Origin: Chinchilla lanigera
Taxonomy: Eukaryota; Chordata; Mammalia; Rodentia; Chinchillidae
DNA: 64,000 nucleotides
NCBI RefSeq assembly: GCF_000276665.1
Contig: NW_004955427.1
Coordinates: 2,766,829-2,830,828, forward strand
Direction of reading: 5' to 3'
Part shown: one piece after another, positions 37,950 to 50,559 of the stretch
Position numbering within the stretch: position 1 is the first letter of the stretch
Layout: each line of letters opens with the position of its first letter
The notes under the pieces: model-generated
The model's input: only the letters and a program-made list of their open reading frames with translations
Database searches by the model: none
What the model was told of the DNA's origin: nothing
Position numbers and translations under genes: made by a program

Positions 37950-39330
37950 CACCTGCTACTCATCAACTCTTACTGCTGTTGATTACTTGTGTGTTGCATG
38001 CAGTGAACTGTTTGTGGGTGTAACAATTTTATGTTACTGTCCTCAATGCAATGAATTTAAGGTGAGTAATTTTTACAAAAGTAAAGAACTTAAACTATTC
38101 TTATTTGCAGATGACATGATCCTTTACATACTAGACCCAAAAACTCCACCAGAAGACTATGACCTAATAAAAAAATTCAGCAAAGTAGAAAGATAGAGTC
38201 AAAACACGGGGCTGGGGATTTAGCTCAGTGGCACAGTGCCTGCCTAGCAAGCACAAGGTCCTAAGTTTGATTCCCGGTACAAAAAAAAAGTCAAAACACG
38301 AAAAACAATAACGTTCCTGCTCTCCAACAATGAACCCACTACGAAAAAATCAGGAAAACAATCCATAGTTTCAAAAAAAGTAATACCTAGGATTTAATCT
38401 AATCAAGGAAATAAAAGACTTCTTACCAAAAACTATACCACTCAAAAAAAAATATTCAAAAGAACATTAAAAATTGAAGGACAGTCTCTGTAAAGAGATA
38501 GTCTACATGCTGGGAAAAGTTTTTGCCAGCTACTTGTCAGATGGAGGAGTAATAGCTACACTATATAAAGAACTCAAAAATGTAGTAGACCTCCCAAAAT
38601 AAAAGAGCCCGTCTAAGAATAGGCAGTTCAAATGAATATAGACACTTCTCAAAAGATGTACAAATAAGCCAATAAGTACTTAGGAAAACATGTTTAGCAT
38701 CTTTGGCCACCACAGAAATGCAAACCAAAACAACACTGAGATTTCATGTTACTCCAGTATGAATGGCTATCATCAAGGATACAAAGAACAATAAATTCTG
38801 GCAAGGTTGTATGGAGAAAGGAACTCTTCCACTTTGTTGGTAGGAGTGTAAAGTAGTATGCCATTGTGGAAATCAATATGGAGATTTCTCAAAAACTAAA
38901 ATTAAAATCCCATTTGACCTAGCTATACTTCTTCTGGATAGCTTTCCAAAGAAGACACCACATTACAGTGATACATGCATACCCATGTTGACAGCAGCAC
39001 AATTCACATAGCTAAGTTACAGTAATAGCCTATATACCCACCATATACAATGGAATATTATTCATCCATACAGAAGTATGAATTTGAGTCATTTGTAGGA
39101 AAATGGATGGGATCTTGAGACCATATGCTAAGTGAAATAAATCAGACACAGAAGGTTAAACAATGCATGGTTCGTTTTATATGAGAAGCCCAAAATATAA
39201 ATAATTTTAAAAATAAAATAAAATAGAGATGGTAGGAGACAGGGATACAGACTTTGTGGAAAAGTGAGAGGATGCAGGAAAGGACCCAATGCTTAAATTA
39301 CTGTTCTGCAAACATACACATTTCTAAAAA
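37950..39330 (+). mobile_element. L1 LINE 3' part (RT end to 3' end), carrying a SINE
   Basis: The clear match starts at about 38070 with an intact catalytic block (LFADDMILYI at 38101-38130) and runs to TGGAATATTATTCATCCATA at 39050 and the A-rich end near 39230. It is 5' truncated and has several stops. A SINE is inserted at 38209-38288. Confidence 0.85.
38209..38288 (+). mobile_element. ID-type SINE with 12-bp target duplication
   Basis: The body is GGCTGGGGATTTAGCTCAGT, CTGCCTAGCAAGCACAAGGT and TTTGATTCCCGGTAC plus an A tail. AGTCAAAACACG flanks it at 38197-38208 and 38289-38300. Confidence 0.95.
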
Positions 39331-40584
39331 TAATGAATACAATCTAAAAGACTTTCTTGGATAAGGAACTTCCATAACACTGTTAAGGAAATATCTTGTA
39401 TGCAGAGTTCATCAATCAGTGACCCTCGGTTGAACTAATTTCACATTCATAATAATCCAAGAAAAGGCCTGAACAATACTTACACCTTATGGAAATTAAA
39501 GGGAAGGAATCTAACGTAAACATTACACATAAAAGCCAGGTAAAGTATTCTTGGCAGAATGAGCAGAACACAGGAAACTAGGCAACTGAAGGCCAGCTAT
39601 GAAACACCAACACTTGCTCAAACTCAAGGCCATGCCAGTTCTCTGCTTACATATCCAATAAAGTTAACACAGCAAGAAAAGACCACTTGCAGGGAAGTAT
39701 AGTTTTACAGTTATAAAGCAATGTCAAGAATTTTCATAGCCATTCACCCAATAGTGAGTGATCTTGCAGTCTGCCCAGAAAAAAGCTGAACTTACAACAG
39801 CACTCATAAATGTCCATAGATATAGTGGAAATAACTGCACCAGTGGTAAAACCATGCTTATAAAGATAATTTTCATAAAGATTCTTTTCACAAGACCCTG
39901 TACATCAAAGATGTTAAAGCACCAGCCATTTTCCACAATTACAAAGCTCTTACTGTTCACATGCCCAAAACTGGGGTGTGATTATGCTATATAGCTCCTC
40001 CAGATGGAGCAGACTCCTTTGAAAAGTATTCCAAAACACTCTTGACAAGAGACAAGAGACAATCTCACAGTACTGCAGAAAATGATAACAAATTTCCCAA
40101 GGCATTCTAGAAGGAATTCCAAACACACAAAGGAAGGAAATAGTGTCAGCCCATTGGAATCAAGCTTTTTCTTCAATTCACCTTCTTTTCTTTGAAAAGA
40201 AACCATAACTAAAAAGGACTGAAACAAAGCCCAAACATTAGTGGTGTGTACTCAGAGGATCACACTGATCATACCATCAACAAATAATAAGGCTAAGCAA
40301 GACTGAGGCTCGGGGAACATCCAGATCGTTCTCCTCGAGACCTTTGCAATGCCCAGCCATGCCCAAGTAAATAACAAATACAGTATACAATAGTGAATAA
40401 ATACTTTTCACTCTGTGGAGGAAATTTCTAGTGAAAGAACACATCATTTAAAAACTTGTTTTGCCCCTTAAATATTCCATTGCTTTATAAAGACATTGTT
40501 TTTTAGGATTTCAGATCAGCTGATATGATGAGCAGTAATATTAATATATAATATGTGAAATTTATGATATAATTTTTCACAAAT

Positions 40585-40730
40585 ATTATTTAATTCCTGT
40601 GAGACTGAATTTATCATTATGCCCAACTAACAGATGAGGGCAAGGAAGCTCAGGTAGGTGAAATGTTCTCCCCACTATGACACAGCCTACAAAGAAACTA
40701 GAATTTGACCTCATATTCTTAGAATTCTAT
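40585..40730 (+). mobile_element. MIR SINE fragment
   Basis: TTATCATTATGCCCAACTAA, CAGATGAGGGCAAGGAAGCT and ACACAGCCTACAAAGAAACT follow the MIR order. Confidence 0.6.
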
Positions 40731-42164
40731 GGTCTTTTCTTCACACCATTTTGTTGACCAATGACAAGATGGGAGGAAGTCTTAAAAGGAACAAGTTAAA
40801 AGCAGCTATACAGTGTGTCAAAATACAAGTAAAAGCAGAAGATACATAAGACCAGAACCGTGCAACTTGCACTCATCTGCCAGTACAAGGCTGACTTTAG
40901 GCTGATTTTATTGTATTTTTACTCTGTGTTCTTTTCACAAAAGGCAGCAATTGCAGAGTCACCATCACCTAATAAGAAATGCTGCCCTTGGCAGGTCTCT
41001 GCCTGAGGACAGTTTCCAAAATGTCAAGTGATTTTTTTTCTTTTGCTTCAAATCCTACACTAACATTTTAGTATGAATATAAATTTATTTTTCTCACCAC
41101 TGACATTTCACCTAATAGTATTGGATCTGAGCTTAACCACAAAATACCAGCTGTCACAGAGAAACTTGCGCTTACTAGTCATAAATAATGTCTCATATAA
41201 AAATGAACTGGACTCAGATTAACAAAGAGCCTTTTTGCGGTAGACAAGATTTCCCAAAGTGTCCTAATATCGAGCCTTGACAGTTTATTCTATCATCAAG
41301 CTGAAGACTATTTTGCTAAAAATAAGCCTTTTCTGTCACTATTGCTACTACACAGGCCACCCTGCAGCCCTTTCCTCCATGCCATGATTTTGCTCGTATA
41401 CAAACTGGAAGGGTGAAATTATTTGCTGATGCCACCGATGTTACCGTATTAAGCCACAATCTTTGTTAGAAGATTTTATACAAGAAAATCTATTGAGCTC
41501 ATCTTTGCAGGTTGAACCGATCACTGATTGACTGTCTCATACCTTAAGCTGACAGTGGATGGAAAATTCCAGCAGGAAAACTGGTAAAGAAATTTAGATT
41601 TTCACAAATTCTCAGCGTGTCCGTAAAGGGTATCTCTTACAGGAAATCACATTGCTCTCCAAAATGTCATGCCATGCCTTGCAGCCCTCTAGAATTGCTC
41701 ACACAGATGTGTTTCCTTCAAACTGCATCTGAAGACCTGATACTGATTTTGAATATGAAAAAGCTCTAGGTCTCCGGAAGCATGCCAGGTCACTCAGCAT
41801 GACTCAGAAATACACTTTTCCATGTAAACTGACAAGGTACACATGGTCAGGAATGTATTACTAGCTTTAAAAAACCATTCCTGGGAGAAATGTGTTTATT
41901 ACGTAAGACTCAAAACACTTAAAACAACTCTTCCATCATCTTGAAGAACTACAAAATGCATCACAGAATTTTGGAATTAAAATATCATTTTGTTCAACTT
42001 CCTCAATTTTAGGTGGATAAGAAGGTGGCTTTGTTTTTTTTGTTTTTTAGATTTGCTCTTTATGTGCTTTTTTTCAACTTTTCATCATGGCTAATTTTAA
42101 ACATAAAGGTGGATAGATAAATAGAATAAAATCCCTTGTGAGTACTAGTCGAACCTATTCAGTT

Positions 42165-42268
42165 GCCTTTTTTTTTTTTTTTTTTTTTTTTTGCCATTCT
42201 GGAGATTGCGCTCAGGGTCCCATGCATGCTAGCCAAGTGTTCTACCAACGTCTTGTTCTCAGATCTGA
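42165..42268 (-). mobile_element. ID-type SINE, diverged, antisense, with long T run
   Basis: A run of more than 20 T (the reverse A tail) is followed by GATTGCGCTCAGGGTCCCAT, GCATGCTAGCCAAGTGTTCT and ACCAACGTCTTG. Confidence 0.8.
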
Positions 42269-43329
42269 TGGAGAATGCATAATGCGAGCCAAAATATAAC
42301 GCCCTGTTTGGGTCTGGGGTTTGGGTTTTGCTGCTTTGTGCTAATTTTAACGCAGGAGGTCAAAAGCTATGGAATAAAATCAAGAGAGATTCATAAAATC
42401 AACAACTTAATGTCTCGGTCTATGGTTGTCCCCCATTCTTTAAGTCAAACCAAACCACCCAGACAGCAGCCCATAAAGGCAAGTCCCTGGAAGTCCCACC
42501 CAGTGAACCTGAAATCCCTGTGTCCTCTCCAGCCTTGCGTTTGCTCCACTCCATCCCATTTTGGTCGAGTTTCTAATCTCTCTCTTACTGTTTTCATTCT
42601 ACAATTAACTTTGTCTTGGACAGTTTGATATCTTTGTCGTGTTGACTACTCCTGGTCTAAGCGCCTGCACTCACACTTTCACTTACCATTTCTCCGGACT
42701 CAGAGCCCTCGGAGAGGGATTTAGCGGTATGTCAAATACGATTAAGGCGCTGACAAATCATTGCGTGGGAAGACATTGTTTTAATCTGTGAAGCCATTAT
42801 TCTCTCCAAAGAAAGTTGGCTGCCGTTGTTATTTGGTGATACTCTTTCACTTCCATCAACCAAAAGTGTTTGTCCACAAAAGTAAAACAAGATGTCATTG
42901 TTTTCTTCTTTTACAACTGTTGAAGGTGACAGAAATACTTGATGCTTCTTTTATACTCATCCAGTGAGCCTGTGTGTGTTTACGAAAAAAGGATTCCAAT
43001 ATGTTCAATAAAAGAAATCCTCCTGTTACTTAATTTTTGGCCAAGGAATTCAAAGTTAATAATTCCTCTTAACTGTCTGCAAAAGTATGACACGATGATT
43101 TAAGAGATCATCCCAAATAACGTAAACAGTAAAAGACACCTGACCCAATTCTCATTTTGAACGTTAAGACACTAATCTGTTCTCATTCAGTCAGTTCTTA
43201 CTCCTTCTTTGACACATATTATTGAAGAATAAATTAGTCAGTGAAGAAGTGTCCAGTAAAGGTCCTTAAAAATGTACTGGTCCACTACAGGCGAGGCTTG
43301 ATGTGAGGGGGGGTAAGTGTGCAGGCCTG

Positions 43330-43331
43330 TG

Positions 43332-43371
<40 letters not shown>

Positions 43372-43420
43372 TGTGTGCATGTGCATGTGTGTGTGTGCGC
43401 GCATGTGCGTGTGTGCTGCT
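43330..43420. repeat. (GT)n microsatellite with GC interruptions
   Basis: GTGTGT tracts with GCGCGCATGT interruptions and CATGTGCATG copies; alternating purine-pyrimidine throughout. Confidence 0.95.
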
Positions 43421-43839
43421 ACACATAGGCATGTTTCAGAAGCAGAAACTGATTTCTATTTATTTATTCTCTCAAACTCCCAATGTCCTTGATCCCAACA
43501 GAATGAATTTATTAATTGGTGAACTCACAATTAGGAACCAAATACACTGCCAAAGGGCAGAGCAAACTAGCCAGTCCAAAAGGAAGTAAAACTCATGATC
43601 TTTGTCTCAGTAACATGATGTTAAACAGCTAATTAGGCTGGAAGTTTATGTTCCAGAAACAAATTGCATTTGTTAAGACTAAACCATTAACTCCCCACGC
43701 AGCCCTCTTCTCACTGTTAAATGTAGCACCTAGTATCTTCATCTCAACTAAACAAAATAAAAGCCCAGGGAGTGAGAGCCCAGGGAAAGCAGCAACCATG
43801 TCTAGAGATGGACATACAGTTCTCCCTGCCATAAAGTAA

Positions 43840-45589
43840 TACCCAATTTAAGCTAGTTATAAACTTTTTAAAATTCTTTATTGGTATGTGTTTGTGATAC
43901 ATAATAAATGTATTCATTATGGGGGCTTGCAAGGGAAAATTTTAATATAAAACACACAATGTATAGGATTATCTTATAATATTCACCCAAAGAGTCACAT
44001 GCAAGAGTGCGGGAGATCGGTGCACACACTAGAGACCCGGACAATCCAGCGAGGGCCCGGATCCCATGGCAGTGTCCTGCACATGTCCAGCTGAGACCTA
44101 GAGCCCCGGGCAATGTCCTCCATCAGTCCAACTGGAGGCCTAGAGCTCAGAACAGTGTTTCATACAAGTCTGTATCAAGGGTCTGCACTGGGAAGGCCCA
44201 AAGGTGGGAGCTAGGAAGTCTGCACCATGGGGTGGGGGAGCTGTGTCACCAGGCTGAGGGATCTGCACTGGAGCCAGGAAGAGACACTCAGAGAGCTGCC
44301 CGCTGAAAGAACCGCCAAGGGAACCGCAGCCGTCCTCAGCAACGGGAGGACCTGCGCTGCTCCAGCAAGAACAGCTGAGCTCATATCAGGAAAACCAGCA
44401 CGACAAGCTTCTCCAAGAGGATCAGCAGCACACCATCGTCCCCCCCAGCTCTGCTCTGCGCAATTGGCAGTGACCCTCAGGCAGGCCTTCCACACCCGGC
44501 ACCACGCAGACTCGGTCCCGCTGGGTGTTACAAGTTGACCATTAATTACTCCACCACACGGCCTGATTTAAGTTTCAGAACTGAGAAAGGAGTTAAACAA
44601 CTCCGTAGCAACCGCTGTGGGACTTCCCCCAGGGAAATCAGGATCGCACGGGTAATTTTCACACTAGCATTCTTTGCCCTCAACTTCCAGCCTCAGTGAG
44701 GCCCTTCCAAAGCCTGCCTCTTCTGCAGAGCCCCCACGGCAGGAGGCAAAAGTTCTTGCCTCTCAAGAGCCTCTTAAACCTGGGAGCAGGGACACGAAGC
44801 TTCCCCAGAAGAAGCCACACCTGGCAGGTGCTCCTTGGTCCACTGATCCCTTCTCCTTCGTCCGCGTGGATCGCTCATCCCAGAGGCTGACTCAGGCCGC
44901 AGTGCTGCTGTGTGGGACGTCTGCAGCCTGCTCCTGGCTCCACTGCTTGGACTTCGGATCTGTCCCCCTTTCGCTGCCAGCCTTGATGTCCACCTCCACC
45001 CAGTCCCACTTTGAAACCAGTATCTGCTGCTCAGGTGCTAGTTTCTCTGAACTTGCTCCACACCTACTTCACACAAACGATCTGTGTTTTAGGTTCTGAC
45101 CAATCTGTTTGGTTGGAAATTATGTTCCTAATCCTTCCAGGTTCTTTCTGACCCAGTCCCTAACTCCTGGTTTCTCAAAATCCAGCAATATAACATGATT
45201 CTAAATGAAACTTTACAGGAATGGTTAGTTAAATACCGGTTAGAAGTTTTTAAAATCTATCTTGATCATAGTATCTTTCCGCTCCTTTCTTTTTGCTCCC
45301 TATCCGGTCAAAGTTTAGGAATTATTTATAGGGTTTATTTTTCACTCTACACCGTGAGAACCCTTTGGCACACAGGTGTTTGAAGACTTAGAAAAGCATG
45401 CTCTCTTATGTAAGCATCGCTAATTATTTGTGGAATGATAGGCTAGACCAGCTGTGTCGGACCCTTAGCCCCTGGGCCACACGCAGCCCTGGACAGCTGG
45501 TAATGCAGCCCACAGGATTTTAAATTCAGAATTTTTATATTATCACCTGATTTGTCTGTGTGTGCGTTGAAATGTGTTTCTTCTTGCAC
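43840..45589. other. GC-richer block of unknown origin
   Basis: From about 43990 to 45080 GC and CpG content rise; overlapping open frames on both strands (44007-44306, 44227-44538, 44674-45099) lack known domains. The worn tandem units at 44070 suggest an LTR or LINE 5' region rather than a gene. At 45440-45530 GGGCCACACGCAGCCCTGGA resembles a hAT-type terminal region, weakly. Confidence 0.45.
44070..44194. repeat. Three worn tandem units of about 41 bp
   Basis: CAGTGTCCTGCACATGTCCA (44070), CAATGTCCTCCATCAGTCCA (44111) and CAGTGTTTCATACAAGTCTG (44153) start successive units; the first two also share CCTAGAGC near their ends. TCTGCACTGGGA, TCTGCACCATGG and TCTGCACTGGAG follow at 44182, 44219 and about 44251. 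Confidence 0.6.
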
Positions 45590-45782
45590 CCACCCCCATT
45601 TTAGTGGTACTGCAGATTGAAACCAGGGGGTACTCTATCACTGAGCTACATTTCCAGTCCTCTTTTTCTTCTTTCAGAAAGGCTTTCCTTAAATCTCCTA
45701 GGCTGGCCTCAATTTGTGATCCACCTGCCCTCACCTCTCATGGCGCTGGGATCACAGGTGTGCACCACTCTGCCTGACTTAG
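45590..45782 (-). mobile_element. Composite SINE (B1 plus ID), antisense
   Basis: Read on the minus strand, a B1-like 5' part (GTGGTGCACACCTGTGATCC, TTGAGGCCAGCCTAGGAGAT) is followed by an ID-like 3' part (GAAATGTAGCTCAGTGATAG, GAGTACCCCCTGGTTTCAAT). A B1-ID fusion of this order is known from several non-murid rodent lineages (established knowledge). Confidence 0.8.
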
Positions 45783-48700
45783 TATTTTTCATGACCAGCG
45801 GCACAGTGCTTCAGGGCGGCCTGTACAGGCAACGAGGAAATGCTGCGTAGGGAAGGAGGCAGCCCTCCTTCCCCCACCACCCGGGTGAGTCAAATTAAAA
45901 CTCTCTCCTATCAGGTGTTACCCTTGCTGCACACTTTGGTGAACAAAACAAAATGATTACAAGTAATCATATTTCAACCTAGCTACATGTGTGCACTGGC
46001 AAAGAGAGACGTTTACTGTTATTCAGCAAACACGTACGTTTTCTTGTTTAATTATTAAATTTTGGCCTGGGTTATTTCAGAAAATATCTTCATAAGTGAA
46101 AATAATTTTTTAATAGCTGTGGTATGGGAAATACAAAAACGTGTTAGTTTCTTGTTCACCGCAGTGCTATAATTAGATATACAACATCACTCACACTAGA
46201 AGTGCTACAGTAAGAATATGGATTGCCTCTGGTCATAGTTTTCAGTGACTCCAGAACCCCACAGGGCTCCCAGACAAGCAGCAGGCTGAAAGGAGGGACA
46301 TGAAAAAAAAGCAGTGTCCTCCTACAAATGTCACTCCTTTGGGACTGTGAGAGTGACAATAAGGGTCACATACAGACCGTCTAGTTTTACTTGTCTTCAC
46401 CTTAACAAGAGTTTGTGGCATCTAGGCTAGAAGGAAAGATGCGGCGTTACTTATTGCCCACACAGCAATGAGGCCACTTCAATAACGGATCGAACTTCCA
46501 GCTTCTGTTTGCAGCCACGTGGCCCAGCAGGCTCCCCCACGCCTTGGCACTGCCCTCTGCAGAGGTGATGCCTTCGAATCGCAGACGCTGAGCTCACATA
46601 GCAACCAGGAGTACACACAGTCTCCACAGCCACAAGAGAAGAGGGCGCCAACCGAGGAAGCCACCGGCAGCTCCCGGCACGCACAGCCAGGAAAAGGCGC
46701 GCTGCGAGGATGGCTTAGGCTTGTCACGAGCACCTGTATAATCAAGGCACTTCCTCTCCCCCACAGCGCTGAACCCGGAGGCAGGGTCCCCGCCTGGCGT
46801 GGGGCAGTGGGTAAGGTCTGTACCAGTCATGGTTTAGGTTTCAACAAGTAGATAAGTACGAAAAGCAGTCTTAGGTGACACCTCTGCTGGCTAGAATTAC
46901 TGTGTATTCTGGTCTTCTAGATAATAAAAGGTACTTTGAAGAGTCTCCCAGAAATTAACTTCCTATTTCTGCTTCAGAGAAAGTTTTATAACCTGGGAAT
47001 TTATGGTACTATTATCTCTTTCTTAAATCAGAATAAAAATTGAGAGGCTAAAAGCATCATATTTCAATTTACATAATTTGGGAGTAAATGATGACCCCAA
47101 CACTGAATATCTTGACTGATGGTTTAACTCAACCTTCTACTTTAAATCAAACTATACTTGGTGGAGAAATGTTTCTTCTAAACAATTAGATGGGAACACT
47201 GGAGCAACTGAATCAGAAGTGAACACATTTTATCTCGGCAAGTTGCCATATAAGCTTGTCTTTCCCCAGAGGATTTTGGAACAGCTTGCAAGGGCTTCAC
47301 CCACTGTGAGCTGAGACGTCCCAGGCGGGGTCCCCGACACATGCTGATGAAAGTGTGCATGGCAGCACAGTGTATCACAGGCCAGGAGCAAGAAGAAATT
47401 ATTAAATGCCGTACGTCAATGTGGCACTTGCCTGGGCACTGCAAAAGCACTGTCAAACCTGGTATTTTCTATAAAACATGTTCATTTAACATTATCAAAT
47501 TCCTACCCTCTCAGCAGGGTTTAATAAAACTGAAAAGAGTCACCTGATGTTATAGATCTTTCCAAATTATCAGTTTACACTTTAAGACAAAATTAACTTA
47601 AATCTGTCATCAAAATACAATAATGTCTAAACCTGCTTGTTAGTGAAAAGTCCACTTAAACTTGTAGTTCTGCCATTCCAAGTTAAATTCTGACTTTGAA
47701 ACACCACTGGCAAATCTGAAAGTAAAATAAGAAAATATGAAGCAATGGAAAAGTCTCCTCGGGCTCACAGTGCTCAACAGAAGGTATTTCCAATCCTCAA
47801 CATGTGTTTTACAGCTTTCTTTTATAAGGAAGAAAGATCACTTCACAAGGAAAATAAATCTCTCTAGAAGTATGTTACCTTTTTTTTACATTTGTGAAAG
47901 GAATGGGTAACATTTAAAAAGAGCGTTTCAACTTAATTGCCTTATCTACATACTTGACAGAATATCATCTATTCTCAAAATAGTTCACCAAGTCTATGCA
48001 CCTGGAAGAAACTGCAACATTGATTATTGCTTGACTGTTTACCTAGAATGAAGGTGTCACTAATAGGTAAATGAGATGCAGACACTCATTTTACTTGTGC
48101 TGATCCAAATTCAAATAATATATTTGTTCCAAAAGGGTAAAAAGTATACAATTTTTCTTTAATTTAGATCATCAACCTTCTCTCACTTATAGTAAATTAA
48201 GTACTAAGGTGCCGGAAAGAAAAAGCTCTTTCAGGAAAACATGTTTCTCAAAAGCTTTCTATATAATAATAATGCTAAAAGTGGAAATGTGGAGTTCACG
48301 ATAAAATAAAAAGGCAGAGGAATGGACATCTGAATCAATTATCACTAAAAAAATATTAGAATTTAAACTAATATTTGTGTTCAAGTAACTACAACTTAGT
48401 TTTTCCTCAAACCGAGAAGTATTTTCATCTACTAGATTTTTCTGTGTCTGCTAGGCAAGAGTCCTTTATAAGCTGAGGAAAAAATGGGTTTCCTCCTTTG
48501 TTACAGAAAACAGTTAACATTTGTTGGCTTGATAGCAGAAGCAGTGTTATCGTCATTGAGTATTTGTCAATTATTTAACACCAAGTAAAACTAATATCTG
48601 TTTCTCTAGAAATGTAGAACCAAGTAGATGGTTCCAAATATATATATCACAGTAGAGGCAGTAGGTCCTGGAGGAAGCTGGCATGAAGCCCTCTGGATTT

Positions 48701-49499
48701 TCCCTTCTGAGTACCAAGATGCCAGCCGTTATACATAATGGGAAGCTACATAATGTAGCTACATAAATGGGAAGTCAGGCAATGTTCCATTTTTGTTAAT
48801 AACCCTTGAGAAACAGAGAAAATACCAAAAACATAGATGCTGCTATGCGTAGGATAAATACAATCAATTTTGAAGGCACACTGTCACCACCTATCAAAAA
48901 AGGTATGTATAAAACTTAAACTGGCAGATTTAATCAGTGTTCATTCCTCTGTATGGAAGTACTCTTTGAGAAAAATAATTGATTCACCTTTGCACCCATG
49001 CCCCCTCTCTGCTATCATTATTTACATCTGTTCTACATAATATAAAAATAAACAAGGAATAAAATCATATTTTAACAAAAATTATTTTTTAAATTAAAAA
49101 AAATTAAATACTTTCCATATGCATCATGCTCTCAACTTTATGATGAGACTAACGCTGAAGCTTGTTCCTACAAACCTGCCTATCTCCAAAAGTCCTTCAA
49201 TTTTCACCCCTCCTCATGACTGCAAGCCTATCCGGAGTGCCAGCACCACTGTTCACACTGTCTACCTCTTCACCCCACATTCCTCCTCAAATCTATAGTT
49301 AAGAAACTCCAACAAGGTACTGCCTTTAGGTTTGGTAGTCTGTACTAAACCTAAATGTATTAGGTATTTGTGAAATGCTTATTGCCTTGTGGCCCATGGA
49401 TTACTCAATGAAATAAAATAGATATAAATGTATGAATCTAATCTCTTAAAAAGTTTATTTTTAAATCTTTGTAACCATTTCCTTTAAACTGATTTCTCA
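45783..49499. other. Intergenic, mostly unique, no gene seen
   Basis: GC-richer patch at 46450-46830 with overlapping open frames on both strands but no domain; the rest is AT-rich and repeat-poor. Confidence 0.65.
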
Positions 49500-49649
49500 A
49501 AAAGATCAGTGAGTCTACAGAAGATAGTAATAAAAAGCTAGAAAAACCAAACAAAATGATGCAAAACATGAATGACCATGAAAGAAGAGTCCATAAAAAT
49601 GCTCCAAATAGAAATCCAGGAGATTAAAAATTCTATTGTAAGTATGAGC

Positions 49650-49806
49650 AGCAGCCGAACATGATGGTGCATAGCTCTAATCACAGTAATTGAGGGCTGA
49701 GTCAGGAGGACTGCTACAAGTTCAAGGCCAGCCTGGACTAAATAGTGAGTTCAAGACCTGCCTGAACTGCATAATAAGACACTGTCTCATAAAACAAACA
49801 AACAAG
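49650..49806 (+). mobile_element. B1-type SINE with internal duplication
   Basis: 7SL-derived text is present: ACATGATGGTGCATAGCTCT, GTCAGGAGGACTGCTACAAG and TTCAAGGCCAGCCTGGACTA. A second copy of the CCAGCCTGGACTA-type block follows (AAGACCTGCCTGAACTGC) before the A-rich tail with CAAA repeats. The partial duplication is the B1 hallmark. It is inserted in the L1 ORF1 relic. Confidence 0.88.
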
Positions 49807-50559
49807 CAAAAGTATTGCCAGCAAAAGTGACCAGTGTGAGAACAGAGTGTCAGAACTAGAAGATAGGTGTGACCTGTTAGAGATACCTTGAAAACAAAAA
49901 AAAAGTGCACAAAAAGGGGATTCAACAACTCCTAGATGATGCAGAGAAGACAAATCCAAGATTAATTGGAATTAGTGAAAAATCAAGACAGCACAAGTGG
50001 TATAAAAACTGTTTACTGAAATAATAGCAGAAAACTTTTCAAATAAGAGAATTTAACGTAAGGATAAGTGAGGCATATAGACCCCTAAGTAACCATGATC
50101 AGGAAACAACCTCTCCACAACACTTGATAGTCAAAATTCTAGAAGTCCAGTGCAAGAATAGAATCTTAAAAACAGTTACAGAAAATAAATGAATCACAGT
50201 AAACCATTAAAATGACAGCATACTTCTCAACACAAACCTTAAAGGTCAGGAAAGCTTGGAGTGCAGTTTCAGTTCCTAAGGGAAAACAATTTCCAGCCCA
50301 GGCTGATACAACCTGCAAAATTATCTTTCCAAATGGGAAAAATAATATATTTTCATGATAAAGAGCACCTAAAGTAATTCATGAGCACCAAACCAACCCT
50401 CCAAAAAATTCTCCAGGATATCCTAAAAAGAGACAATGAAGCTAACAATGAAAAAGATCTCATAATATGAATATCCCAGACATGGTGAGCAATTAAACAG
50501 AAGGGAAGGATAGGGAATCCGCAATAGGAAAATAAGGTGATGACAGGAATAAGTCAATA

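Larger units (their letters stand above)
39331..43329. other. Long repeat-poor intergenic stretch
   Basis: About 4 kb with only a MIR fragment and one SINE. No coding signal. It could hold conserved non-coding elements. Confidence 0.6.

Noticed and set aside
44674..45099. Plus-strand open frame of 141 codons
   Set aside because: It lies in the GC-rich block with competing frames; no domain or conserved motif was recognised.
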